The notes: generated by a model not told the origin, from the letters alone. Counted from the first letter of the stretch, positions 20,578 to 30,612 are shown. The stretch: DNA of 64,000 nt from Thermodesulfovibrionales bacterium (GCA_031082155.1 JAVHLL010000008.1:1-64000), one strand, 5' to 3'. Made by a program: numbers and translations.

Positions 20578-21276
20578 TCATGAAAATATTTTGAATAAAA
20601 GGAAAGTAACCGATGCGCCCATGAGGCTTCCGAGGACAACCTCCCATATGGTGTGGGCCTTTGCGACAATCCTGCTCTGTGCTATGAGCACCGCGATAAC
20701 AAAAGACAGTAACGATGCGGTGAAATGCTCCGTCATATAGGTTGTTGCGACCCAAGCTGCAAATGCGAGTGCTGCATGGCCGCTCGGCATCCCACCCCGG
20801 AGGGGAAGGCCTTTTCCGAGATATACTTTGGTGATCAAAACAAGAATAACTACCAGAATAAACGCTATGAGGGCAATTTCTTCGTTTGAATGTTTTGCAA
20901 CAGTTACTCCTGTGTGGAATGAACCTTTCAGATAGGGGAACAGGATGATATAGCCGATGACCGCAACACCAAAAGCAGTTATGAGTACCGCACCTGCTGC
21001 GATATCCTTTGCGATACGGGCCTTCTCGGTTTTTTCAGGTGAGACGATGTCCACAATTACTTCCAGAGCAGTATTGAACATTTCCGCAAGAAGCACTGCG
21101 ATCACGGAGAGGGCGATGATCAGAAATTCTGTCCGCGAAACTCCCAGGACAAAACTCAACAGAAGAATAAAAGCAGCGGTAAAAAAATGATACCTGAGGT
21201 GCCGCTGTGTCTTCGCAGCCTGGAGTATCCCTTCAATCGCACAATTGGCACTCCTCAGCCATTGCCTGAACGGCAT
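20578..21276 (-). CDS. fusion of diacylglycerol/undecaprenol kinase (DagK) and PAP2 phosphatase
   Basis: 232 aa; N-term DagK (RSANCAIEGILQAAKTQRHLRYHF, LLAEMFNTALEVIVDIVSPEK) then PAP2-like (GLPLRGGMPSGHAALAFAAW, QSRIVAKAHTIWEVVLGSLMG). Confidence 0.88.
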   Translation of the reverse strand: MPFRQWLRSANCAIEGILQAAKTQRHLRYHFFTAAFILLLSFVLGVSRTEFLIIALSVIAVLLAEMFNTALEVIVDIVSPEKTEKARIAKDIAAGAVLITAFGVAVIGYIILFPYLKGSFHTGVTVAKHSNEEIALIAFILVVILVLITKVYLGKGLPLRGGMPSGHAALAFAAWVATTYMTEHFTASLLSFVIAVLIAQSRIVAKAHTIWEVVLGSLMGASVTFLLFKIFS

Positions 21277-21282
21277 AGCGTC

Positions 21283-22467
21283 CTATCCTTCCTTGCCTGT
21301 GAGTTTCGTCAGTTCTCTACTCAGCACTGCATTCTCTTTATGCGACTTTACGGCGATACGGAGGTAGGTATCGTCGAGTCCACGGAAACCGGAGCAATCT
21401 CCAACCAGAATGCCTTTTGTTTTTAACCGGGACAGAATCTTCTGCGCGTCATCCATTTTGATAAGATAGAAATTCGCATCTGAGGGGAAATATTCTATCC
21501 CAAGTTTAGTGAACTTTTTTTCGAGGAATCTCTTTTCGTTCTGAACAAGAGCGTATGTTTCGTTCAGGTATGCCCTGTCTTTCAGGGCAATCGCAGCAGC
21601 TCTCTGCGCAAGGGAATTGATTGTCCATGGCTCCCTGTATTTTTCCATCTCCCGTACAAGTTCTCGCGCGCACACTCCATACCCTATCCTGAGACCTGCA
21701 AGTGCATGGAAATACGTCATAGTCCTCAAGAGAATGAGATAGGGATTCTCTGCGCCATCTGCAAGAACCGATTCACCCGGACAGAAATCCATAAAAGCCT
21801 CATCAAGTACAAGATAACATTTGTTCTCTTTTGCCGTTTCTGCGATCTTCCTCAACTCGTCTTTCCTAATCACCCTTCCTGTGGGACTGTTCGGATTACA
21901 AAGAAATGCCATACAGACAGACTGCGAAGAGCACTGTGCATGGGGTGGAGAGACAGCCATATTTTTTATCGCCTGGATATATGTCTTTGCAGAGATACGG
22001 AAACCATCTGCTTTTTCCAGCTGATAATAGGCAAAAACAGCGCCTTCACCCTCATCGATCTTCTGTATCCTGGAAACAGCTTTTTCATATCCCTGATGTG
22101 TCGGCGCCGGAAGAAGTATTCTCCGCGGTCTTAATACCCTTACGAGAAGATGGAGAAGTTCTGAACTTCCGTTCCCGCACAAAATCCTTTCAGGATCAAT
22201 GCCATGATACTGTGACAATCTTTTTCTTAATCGCTTCGCGTCAGGGTCCGGATATATATTCAGATATTTCAGATGTTGCCGGAGTTCCGCCTTAATCCTC
22301 TTCGAGACTCCGAGAGGGTTAACCGGGAGACTAAAATCCATGATTTTTCTCTCCTGCATATGCAATTCCTCAGCAGCACGGTAAATGTTTTCCTCTTTTC
22401 CCGGGAGTGCACAGTGTGCGCTTCTTTCTTCTTCCCTGTTATGCGATGATATCATAGTTATACACAT
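21283..22467 (-). CDS. cobD: threonine-phosphate decarboxylase / histidinol-phosphate aminotransferase-like PLP enzyme
   Basis: 394 aa; ENIYRAAEEL...KIMDFSLPVNPLGVS, CGNGSSELLHLLVR, FLCNPNSPTGRVI, YFHALAGLRIGYG. Confidence 0.75.
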   Translation of the reverse strand: MCITMISSHNREEERSAHCALPGKEENIYRAAEELHMQERKIMDFSLPVNPLGVSKRIKAELRQHLKYLNIYPDPDAKRLRKRLSQYHGIDPERILCGNGSSELLHLLVRVLRPRRILLPAPTHQGYEKAVSRIQKIDEGEGAVFAYYQLEKADGFRISAKTYIQAIKNMAVSPPHAQCSSQSVCMAFLCNPNSPTGRVIRKDELRKIAETAKENKCYLVLDEAFMDFCPGESVLADGAENPYLILLRTMTYFHALAGLRIGYGVCARELVREMEKYREPWTINSLAQRAAAIALKDRAYLNETYALVQNEKRFLEKKFTKLGIEYFPSDANFYLIKMDDAQKILSRLKTKGILVGDCSGFRGLDDTYLRIAVKSHKENAVLSRELTKLTGKEG

Positions 22468-22553
22468 TCCTCTCTTCTGACATACTTATCATTGTACTAT
22501 ACACAATATGCTCTTCACCAATAAGACGTCCTCCGTGATACACTATTGCTACG

Positions 22554-23216
22554 ATGAGAGCGCGCAATCCGCTACACCATGCCGAACCTTTGAAAAATAT
22601 TTATCGCAGGAAAAAGCAGGATATTGCTGCGCGGTTAGCAGAGTTCGGAGAAATATGGAATACGGGCTCTGACCAGAATATCTTCTGTGAACTCGCATTT
22701 TGTATCCTCACCCCTCAGTCAAAAGCAAAAGCCTGCTGGGCATCCATAACCAGACTCTCCCGTGAGGACCTTCTCTTCAGGGGAACGCCTGATCAGATCA
22801 AGAGGGACCTCCATGGTGTGAGATTCCATAACAAAAAGGCTGAATATCTTGTGAACGCACGCGACCTTTTTTTGCGCGACGGGACAGGATCAGTGAAGCA
22901 GGTGATTAGGGCCTTCTCAGATATACTTGCCTGCAGGGACTGGCTGGTGAAAAATATTAAAGGTTTCGGGTATAAGGAGGCGAGTCACTTCCTGAGAAAT
23001 ATCGGATTGGGCAGGGAGCTTGCAATCCTTGACCGGCATATCCTCAGGAATCTTCTGAAACTCGGGGTAATAGAGAATATCCCGGAATCAATAAGCAGGG
23101 CACGCTATTTTCAGATAGAAAGAGCAATGCAGGTATTTGCAAAAGAAATCCGGATTCCAGTCTCTCACCTTGACCTTCTGCTCTGGTATAAGGAGACAGG
23201 GGAGATTTTCAAATGA
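22554..23216 (+). CDS. N-glycosylase/DNA lyase, Ogg2-like 8-oxoguanine glycosylase
   Basis: 220 aa; ELAFCILTPQSKAKACW, HhH NIKGFGYKEASHFLRNIG with catalytic Lys and ILDRHILRNL. Confidence 0.82.
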   Translation: MRARNPLHHAEPLKNIYRRKKQDIAARLAEFGEIWNTGSDQNIFCELAFCILTPQSKAKACWASITRLSREDLLFRGTPDQIKRDLHGVRFHNKKAEYLVNARDLFLRDGTGSVKQVIRAFSDILACRDWLVKNIKGFGYKEASHFLRNIGLGRELAILDRHILRNLLKLGVIENIPESISRARYFQIERAMQVFAKEIRIPVSHLDLLLWYKETGEIFK

Positions 23217-23274
23217 TTCCCCTCTCCCTCCCCCGAAAGCAGGAAAAGGGAGAGGAGAATGCTTATCATAAATA

Positions 23275-24714
23275 CTAAAGCGGGCAGGATTCAGAAACAA
23301 CCCACTGTGTGCCTTCGTTCAGAGAAACTACATGCACTGCGCATGAGAGGCAGGGATCGAAGGAATGAATTACCCGCATCACCTCAACGGGTTCATTGAC
23401 ATTTTCGACCGGAGTTCCGATAAGGGCCTGCTCTATCGGACCTAACATCCCGGTTTTATCGCGCGGAGACGCATTCCAGCATGTAGGGGTAATAATCTGA
23501 TAGCGGGAAAGTTTGCCGCCGTTGATTTCCACCCAATGCCCTAATGCACCTCTCGGAGCCTCGGTAAGACCGGTGGCCTCTGCGACAGGAGGAATAGAGA
23601 ACTGATTGAAGACCGGCTTGCCGACCACTATCTGGTTCACCCAGGTCTGCATTGCCGTTGCAACTTTCTTCGTTTCATAGGCCCTCGCCCTGTGCCTGTC
23701 GAGCGCAGATATGCCACGTCGGTAGTCGCCGTTTACCCACATCCTGGCGAGAGGGCCGACCTCAACTGCATTCCCCAGGTATCTCGGCGCCTTCAACCAG
23801 GAATATGCACCGGTCTTGGGATACTGGGCCGTGGTTACACCAGCATCAGGATTAAGACCGTCCGTACCGTCGGCATACCATGAATATTTCACATGTTCGC
23901 TTATATAGCTCACATCCACAGGCTGAATGGATGGAGAGCCATTCATTGCCATGCCTCTTTTCAGAAGCCTGGTTTTTCCTGCAGCATCGAGATCAAATAC
24001 ACCATACGCAAGCAGGTTCTTCGGTCCTGTTCCAATCTGATAGTAGTCGCTGTAGAGTGCGGCTATCTTCTCAATATCAGGTAGATACACAGTGTTGATG
24101 AAGTTGATAATCTCGCTGAGATATGTCTTGAATTTGCTGATTTGCGCAGATGAGGGAACTTCTGTGAAGCCTCCGGGAAGATAGGTAGGCGGATGGGGCA
24201 TGCGGCCGCCGAAGATGGCGCCCATTTCATGAGCCTTTCTTCTGATGTCCAGAGCCTTCAGATAATTGTTCACAAGCGTTGTGGTAGCGCCTGCATCGAA
24301 CCTCCTGTCCGTTGCCCAGCTGGGCTGCCAGGGCGGCATGTTCGGCCCCTTCACAAAGTCGGGAAGTGTAAGGTGATAGAAGTGAAGTACGTGAGACTGG
24401 ATATAGTTGGATCCGAGCACCAGGTTTCTCATAATTCTGGCGTTGTCCGGCACCCCGACCCCGAATGCCTTGTCAAGGGCCATAACCGCAGCCAGGCTGT
24501 GTGAGACAGGACAGACTCCGCAGATTCTCTGCGTCACATGCTGCGAATCAAGCGGATGCCGCCCGACAAGGAGTTTTTCAAATCCCCGGTAGAGTGTGCC
24601 CGAAACTTTTGCGTCTATTACCTGCTGACTGCCCCCTTTGAGGTCCACAGAGACCTCGACCTTCAGGTGGCCTTCCAGTCTGGTTACAGGGTCTATTACA
24701 ATTTTATTCGCCAT
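23275..24714 (-). CDS. NiFe hydrogenase large subunit
   Basis: 479 aa; DPVTRLEGHLKVEV, RICGVCPVSHSLA, C-terminal DPCLSCAVH. Confidence 0.96.
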   Translation of the reverse strand: MANKIVIDPVTRLEGHLKVEVSVDLKGGSQQVIDAKVSGTLYRGFEKLLVGRHPLDSQHVTQRICGVCPVSHSLAAVMALDKAFGVGVPDNARIMRNLVLGSNYIQSHVLHFYHLTLPDFVKGPNMPPWQPSWATDRRFDAGATTTLVNNYLKALDIRRKAHEMGAIFGGRMPHPPTYLPGGFTEVPSSAQISKFKTYLSEIINFINTVYLPDIEKIAALYSDYYQIGTGPKNLLAYGVFDLDAAGKTRLLKRGMAMNGSPSIQPVDVSYISEHVKYSWYADGTDGLNPDAGVTTAQYPKTGAYSWLKAPRYLGNAVEVGPLARMWVNGDYRRGISALDRHRARAYETKKVATAMQTWVNQIVVGKPVFNQFSIPPVAEATGLTEAPRGALGHWVEINGGKLSRYQIITPTCWNASPRDKTGMLGPIEQALIGTPVENVNEPVEVMRVIHSFDPCLSCAVHVVSLNEGTQWVVSESCPL

Positions 24715-24728
24715 TGCAATCCTCCTTG

Positions 24729-25643
24729 TTAATCATCATTTTCGCTACCCGATCCTTCTCCCACCTTCATGAGCGGAGTTCTGGGGAAGTCCGGGCTTGT
24801 ACATCCGATACACGGCACATTCGCATCAATACACCAGCTGATTTTATTGTTCCATTTTACTGCAGGACAATTTGCTCTCGTCTGCGGGCCTCTGCACCCC
24901 AGCTCTTTGAGGCAGCCTCCTTCCACTCCGTAATTCTTTCTTTCATCAGTCCCTTTGCGTGGACACATATCATGCACCGATTTGCCGAAGAGAGCGGCAG
25001 GTCTGCCGCTGGAATCAAGAGAGAACGGCTTGTTCAAAAGTAGTTGAACTACAGCCCATACAAACCAATCCGGATGGGGCGGACAGCCTGCGATATTAAT
25101 CGTTGTCTTGCCAGTGACTGCCGCTACGCTCTTTACCCCTGTCTCATTGGGATATGCCGCCGGGACACCCCCGTAAGCGGAGCAGTTTCCTATACAGATG
25201 ATTTTCGATGCCTTTGAAGCGAGTCTTTTTACTGCATCCTGGAACGTAACATCCTTTCCATTGTACGTCCATGCGATACAGGCGCCTCCGCCGAATGCTG
25301 TCGGCACCCCGCCCTCAACGACAAGGATATAGCCGCCACTGACCGCAGCCTTTTCAGCGATAGCAGCAGCGTCCTGTCCCGCAGTCGCCATAAGAGAAGG
25401 ATGATAGGTAAGATTGATTTTGTTCACGAGAATATCTGCTGCTGATGTGGGAGAGGTAGTCGAAATATAGTTGAGGAATGAGACAGAACATCCTGTGCAG
25501 GAACTTCCCACCAGCCAGAGAACCTGTGGACCCGATGTGCTTGCAAGCAATTCACCCAGCTTCATCAGGTCCGTACCGGTTAGCCCGAGGGCAGCGGCTG
25601 AGATGCCGCAGTACCTCAGAAAGTCACGCCGTGATATATGCAT
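24729..25643 (-). CDS. NiFe hydrogenase small subunit with Tat signal
   Basis: Tat motif SRRDFLRYCG; SSCTGCSVSFLN, GNCSAYGG, C-term CLKELGCRGPQTRANCPAVKWN...CIGCTSPDFP. Start set at MHISRRDF preceded by aaggagg; the track extends to 25694. Confidence 0.95.
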   Translation of the reverse strand: MHISRRDFLRYCGISAAALGLTGTDLMKLGELLASTSGPQVLWLVGSSCTGCSVSFLNYISTTSPTSAADILVNKINLTYHPSLMATAGQDAAAIAEKAAVSGGYILVVEGGVPTAFGGGACIAWTYNGKDVTFQDAVKRLASKASKIICIGNCSAYGGVPAAYPNETGVKSVAAVTGKTTINIAGCPPHPDWFVWAVVQLLLNKPFSLDSSGRPAALFGKSVHDMCPRKGTDERKNYGVEGGCLKELGCRGPQTRANCPAVKWNNKISWCIDANVPCIGCTSPDFPRTPLMKVGEGSGSENDD

Positions 25644-25744
25644 TGTGTTCCTCCTTTTCTGCCTCACCAAAGATTGTTCGCACATGAGAGGCATTATTTA
25701 TAATTGTTTGTAATTATATTATTTATAAATTATTTATTATTTTA

Positions 25745-25760
25745 TGTGATTAATATCACA
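25745..25760. promoter_or_regulatory. CRP/FNR-family-like palindrome upstream of hydrogenase operon
   Basis: Perfect palindrome core TGTGA-TTAATA-TCACA about 100 nt upstream of the hydrogenase small-subunit start. Confidence 0.5.
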
Positions 25761-25980
25761 GAGACCGAAATTCCGACAGTCCCTAACAATGCAATTGAAG
25801 AAGGGATACGACTCACTGCTGAAGCAGAGCAAACTGCCTTTCGGCAGAATCAAAGTTTATTTTGAACTACAGAATTAAGGATAAATAAAAATTGTGGGGA
25901 TATTATGAATTTATTATGAATTTATTATGCAATATATAAATATTATGTCTGAAGCTTGGTGAGGTGAGCAATTTGAACAC

Positions 25981-28965
25981 TCAGATCGTTACGGTCAATT
26001 CGAGCGGTTTGTATCCAAAGAGGAATTTTTTTCTTAAGACAGTGAGTTTAATTGTATCACCGCGCTGCTTGTCAGACATAAAAATCCTGACGTCCTCTAT
26101 TTCTGCGATCTTCCAGTCATCCAAAGCAACGAGGATATCTCCTTCTTCAATTCCGGCTGCTGCTGCAATACTCCTGGGAACAATCTGGTCAATCTTGAGG
26201 CCTGTTTCCGTTTTGTTGGCCATGATGCCCAGTTTCAGGGTAAGCGGGGGCTCCTGTTGTTCAGCAAAAAGGACGAAGTTGCCGGCATCCCTGTCGATGC
26301 CTGCTTCATCAGGCACAACCACCGTATACTGTTTTCCGTTGAGACGGAAAGCTCTTTTAGGTATCCCCGAACCGTATATGACATGACCTGCTCCGGCGAG
26401 GATGACCATCTGATGTCCGGGATTCTCTTCCATGAATTGAGCGATCGCATGTGCCATGGTCTCGTCCCAGAGTATCTGTGACTGATAAAAGTTTTCGAAG
26501 CTTCTGTTTCCCTGGTGTCTGTGATTTTCAAAAATTTGTTCGAGTCTTGCCCGGTATTCCCAGTCCGACATGTCCATACTCCCGGGAATCTCCTTCCACT
26601 CCGAATCACTGAGTGAATCCATCCCTGTCGCCGCCACCTTCTGGACAATTTCCGAACGGATGTTCAGCGCTTTCAGAGGAACATGCCTGGCCTTTGCATA
26701 TTCGACTATCTCCCGATAGTTGTTGTATTCATACTGCCATCGTTTGTAATACCCGGTTGCCCGCAGGAACTCCCGTTCGTTGAGCGTGCCGTCCAGGTAC
26801 TCATCAATGGACTTCTGGAAAGGCTGTTGGAACATCTCCATCCCAATCGCAAATTTCCTGCCTTTTTCATGCAGGTACTGGATGACCTCGAGTTGTACTT
26901 TATGGTCCTCGTAACTGGTATGCCGTTCTCCCAGGTAAATGATTGGGACATGAAGCAGTGAAGGCAGGATATCCTTAAGCATCTCGGCTTTTTGCGGCTG
27001 GAATACCAGAACGGACTCATCGAAACTGAACGCAATACCATTTTCCGAATCGTCTGTTTTTTTCTCCCGCGCACTCCCTTGCTCAAAATGAACAAAAGAA
27101 TATTCTCCGTAACGGTACATATCCTGAATGAAACGGTCAGAATCATCCACCGGGCCACCAGACGCCACTGCAATGACTTTGTCCGGATTGAGAGGATTTT
27201 TTTGCACAGAAAGAATTAAACCTGACTTCGGTTTCTGAACACCTCCGAAAAGACGATGGAGTACAGGGCTGTCATGCCCCAGCACAAGGAGAGACGAGGT
27301 TCTGATATCTTCATCTTTGATATCCTGATCTTCCTTTATCACGAATCCGGCCTTTGCGAGGGCATCTGCTGTTTTCCTGGAGCGCTGCCGTTCGTCCCGG
27401 GACATGACAAATATCCTTTTCTCGCTGCCGAGGAATGTAGCAATGACCGGAGGAAATTCCTCGGGAGCTATCTTCCTCATCACCTCATACTCGTCGTCAA
27501 AGCTTATCTCAACAGGAGTGCCATTCACCGGAATCTCGAAATGCTCCAGTGCTTGCTTCAGTGTCAGCACTTCGCTTTTCCCCTCGCTTTCAGTGCTTAT
27601 CCTGACCGGCAGTGTGAGCCGGTAGGGCTCCCCTTGCTGTCTGAGATCGAATGTCACTGTAGGCACACCTTTCTTCATAATCACCTTAAGATCACTTACC
27701 TCAACAGAGGGCACTCCTTTTCTCGTAATCCACTGCTGGAAAAACCATGACAAGTCATCTCCCGAAATCTGCTCGAATACTGTCCTGAAATTGTCCCATG
27801 AGAGTACCTGAAATTGCCGCTCCTGCGTAATTGTCTGTAACACCTGGGAAAAAACATCCTTTCCTGCCAATTTTTCAAGCATAGAGAAGAACATCGATCC
27901 TTTTCCATACCCTGTTACTCCGGATGCAAGATCAACGGCTCCCTGATAATCCTTCAGGGCATGTTCCCTGACCGGATCGACATAACTTGCGTAGTTGATG
28001 AGGATCTGCTTTCTGTAATTCTTGCCCTTCCCTCTTTGCTCCTCTGCTCTCTGGTCCGCAAGATACGCAGTCAGTCCATCAGCCCAATTGCCCTTTCCGG
28101 CTTCAACATAAATGCTGCCTCCAAACCATTGGCGCAGAATAACACGGCTGAAGGACGAATCCGTAAGAAAGGAGAAAGTGATCTGTTCCCTGCCGATTAC
28201 CGCAACAGTCGGCGCTGCATAGTCTGCCGGCTGAAACCCCTCGACGACAGAAATCCTTTTATAGGGATACGGAGAAAGCAGTTTCTCATATTCATCAAGA
28301 TATTTTTTTGTATATTCAATATATGACTGAGCAAGGTATGTATTTTCGGAAAAGAAATAGGCATGGATATTCACCCCTTTCCAGTTTTCTTTTTTCTCTC
28401 TGTAATGCCCTGCGATCAGGGATATCTGCTGTACGGGATAAGGGAAAATGAAAGAATATTCAGTTTCCTGTCCCTTGTTCGATACGATTACTTCTTCGGC
28501 TGAGGAGATTGCGAGAAACCCGGACGGTACTGTGGCAGAGACGCGATAGTGAGCCAGAGAGCTGATTTCAGGATACCATCGGTCTGCAAGCAATATACCG
28601 GCGGAAGACACAATATTATAGGGGATGGCATTCACGAAATTCTGTCCGGACTCTCCCTTGAAGACCGCTTCAAATTCGATCTCCAGAGTTCCTTTGCCCT
28701 CAAATGCAACTGCTCCGTTCTTTCCCTGAAACTCAACCGGCTTGCCATTCACCCTTGCCGAAAGAATTTTCAGATCACCCTGGGAAATGTCCGTCTTTGT
28801 CTGCGCCGGGAATGTTATTTTCGCAGAACCTCTCAGAAGATTGTTGCCTGTGTCGAACGACACAGCCAAATCGTACTGGGGCAACAGTTGGTCTGCTTCA
28901 GCGTACCCTGTGAGGAAAAGAGTGATGAGAAAGGCAACTACGATAAGGAGTTTTGTGATACTCAT
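25981..28965 (-). CDS. fusion: degenerate M1-peptidase-like domain + ChaN-like (DUF399) domain + C-terminal PDZ
   Basis: 994 aa; signal peptide; M1-like RQWFGGSIYVEAGKGNWADGLTAYLADQ and YGKGSMFFSMLEKLAGKDVF; ChaN-like IIYLGERHTSYEDHKVQLEVIQYLHEKGRKFAIGMEMFQQPFQKSIDEYL; PDZ KIDQIVPRSIAAAAGIEEGDILVALDDWKI. Confidence 0.8.
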   Translation of the reverse strand: MSITKLLIVVAFLITLFLTGYAEADQLLPQYDLAVSFDTGNNLLRGSAKITFPAQTKTDISQGDLKILSARVNGKPVEFQGKNGAVAFEGKGTLEIEFEAVFKGESGQNFVNAIPYNIVSSAGILLADRWYPEISSLAHYRVSATVPSGFLAISSAEEVIVSNKGQETEYSFIFPYPVQQISLIAGHYREKKENWKGVNIHAYFFSENTYLAQSYIEYTKKYLDEYEKLLSPYPYKRISVVEGFQPADYAAPTVAVIGREQITFSFLTDSSFSRVILRQWFGGSIYVEAGKGNWADGLTAYLADQRAEEQRGKGKNYRKQILINYASYVDPVREHALKDYQGAVDLASGVTGYGKGSMFFSMLEKLAGKDVFSQVLQTITQERQFQVLSWDNFRTVFEQISGDDLSWFFQQWITRKGVPSVEVSDLKVIMKKGVPTVTFDLRQQGEPYRLTLPVRISTESEGKSEVLTLKQALEHFEIPVNGTPVEISFDDEYEVMRKIAPEEFPPVIATFLGSEKRIFVMSRDERQRSRKTADALAKAGFVIKEDQDIKDEDIRTSSLLVLGHDSPVLHRLFGGVQKPKSGLILSVQKNPLNPDKVIAVASGGPVDDSDRFIQDMYRYGEYSFVHFEQGSAREKKTDDSENGIAFSFDESVLVFQPQKAEMLKDILPSLLHVPIIYLGERHTSYEDHKVQLEVIQYLHEKGRKFAIGMEMFQQPFQKSIDEYLDGTLNEREFLRATGYYKRWQYEYNNYREIVEYAKARHVPLKALNIRSEIVQKVAATGMDSLSDSEWKEIPGSMDMSDWEYRARLEQIFENHRHQGNRSFENFYQSQILWDETMAHAIAQFMEENPGHQMVILAGAGHVIYGSGIPKRAFRLNGKQYTVVVPDEAGIDRDAGNFVLFAEQQEPPLTLKLGIMANKTETGLKIDQIVPRSIAAAAGIEEGDILVALDDWKIAEIEDVRIFMSDKQRGDTIKLTVLRKKFLFGYKPLELTVTI

Positions 28966-29281
28966 TCATGAAATTATAGCACGTTTAGAGAATCCCGTTC
29001 AGGATTCAGAAGACTTTACAACGAAAGTTCCCCTGTCACTGCGTTCATCTTAGGCATCTAACCCCAAACTTTTCATCTTTCCCCTTTGGGAATGAACACC
29101 CTGAAACCGCAGGCGGCACCCCCGCTTACTCTGTCCTGAACTACTTCTGTGCAGCATGCGGAAGCTGCATACCGATGCGGCTTCTGCTGGCTTGGATTAT
29201 CTTTCCCTGGAAAACTCAGGAGACTTAAGTTATATGTGATGATTGATTGACAAGAGAGAGACTGCTAAACTATAGAGGTAT

Positions 29282-29743
29282 ATGGGACTCTTTTCTATAA
29301 TACGCCAATATTTGGCACAGTGTTCGCCGAAGATCTCGGAAGACAGAAGGATAGCAAGGGTCCGAAACCGCCGGGTACACATGGCAAATGAGAGGACATT
29401 TCTCTCTTGGATAAGGACAAGTATCGGTATCATGGCATTCGGTTTTGTTGTTGAGAAGTTTGGCATTTTCATCAAACAGTTTTCCTATTTCATAAGTAAG
29501 GAACCCGGCAAGATGATTGTATTCGGTCACCCTCCGAGCCCAGGGTACTCGTCAGTATTAGGAATACTTCTTATCGGTCTTGGCGCTGTGATGGGTGCCC
29601 TTGCCTTTATACGGTACAGAAAGGTCGAATGTCAGATCGATGCAGACACCTATCAGCCGTCATTAATACTCGATATCCTGCTTACCTTATCACTCTTCTC
29701 TATCGGGATCTTCCTGATCATATACCTTGTCCACAGCATTTAA
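29282..29743 (+). CDS. DUF202 (YidH-like) membrane protein
   Basis: 153 aa; RVHMANERTFLSWIRTSIGIMAFGFVVEKFG, three TMs. Confidence 0.85.
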   Translation: MGLFSIIRQYLAQCSPKISEDRRIARVRNRRVHMANERTFLSWIRTSIGIMAFGFVVEKFGIFIKQFSYFISKEPGKMIVFGHPPSPGYSSVLGILLIGLGAVMGALAFIRYRKVECQIDADTYQPSLILDILLTLSLFSIGIFLIIYLVHSI

Positions 29744-30139
29744 CGTAACTCATTTTCATATAGTTCAAGAAATAATCGATAGAAGATAACTTTCCAACGG
29801 TCAAATATTTCTATAGGTTCGATACATGTTGTTATTTTGGGTAGACCGGAAATAATTTATTCGCTACTTCATCCAATACATAGTCTGGGGAATTTTACAT
29901 AACTTCAAAAACAATCACTAAGGAAACCAGGGTCAAAAGAGTTAGCCCGGCTAAAAAAATAAAGTCTGCAATCTTTTCATAAAGCTCAGAAAACCTGATT
30001 CTCTAAAAATACTTTTTCAGCTTTTTTATCATTTGCAAACTTGGTATCTTATGTCCTGGAAAGGTTTTTGTTGAATTATTGTTTTCTACGATATTGAGAT
30101 TCAATATTTTCTTTATTTTTCCTGAGACAATAAGATATG

Positions 30140-30375
30140 TCAAAAAATAAAATAAATTACAATTGATATAAACATATAAATCAGAATATGTTCGATACGT
30201 ACAATATCCTCCCTAATGATTTGCAGAGTATGTCCTCCCACGTAGCCTAATCCAATCCATATAACAACAGTGAATAAAGATGACAGCGCATCAATTAGGA
30301 TAAATTTCCAACGTGGCATCTTAAGAATACCAGCCACAAGAAATATTTCACCAATGAGGCGACCTCCGATTTGTC
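30140..30375 (-). pseudogene. DedA-family membrane protein remnant
   Basis: Minus strand reads QIGGRLIGEIFLVAGILKMPRWKFILIDALSSLFTVVIWIGLGYVGGH; C-terminal part of DedA only, no full-length frame upstream. Confidence 0.55.
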
Positions 30376-30498
30376 AATGCTTTGTTACTTCAGGATAAAA
30401 GTTAGAAGAAGATCATCAGAGACAAGAACCCTTCTGAGGGTAAATGGTATAACTAGTTTTTTAAAAGTACGGTCCTTGTAGAATGGCTTCAAATCTAA

Positions 30499-30525
30499 TA
30501 AAAAAGGCTTGCATCTCTGCAAACC
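30499..30525 (-). terminator. Rho-independent terminator after tRNA-Asn
   Basis: Minus strand ggtttgca-gaga-tgcaagcc followed by TTTTTT. Confidence 0.65.
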
Positions 30526-30536
30526 ATTGATTTAAT

Positions 30537-30612
30537 TGGCTCCCGGGGAGGGATTCGAACCCCCGACAGGGTGGTTAACAGCCACCTGCTCTGCCGACTG
30601 AGCTACCCGGGA
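30537..30612 (-). tRNA. tRNA-Asn (GTT), CCA encoded
   Basis: tcccgggtagctcagtcggcagagcaggtggctGTTaaccaccctgtcgggggttcgaatccctccccgggagCCA; complete cloverleaf. Confidence 0.95.

Noticed and set aside
25905-25945. Tandem ATTATGAATTT units near the hydrogenase/M1 intergenic region
   Set aside because: Only about 2.5 units in very AT-rich DNA; not distinguishable from compositional bias.
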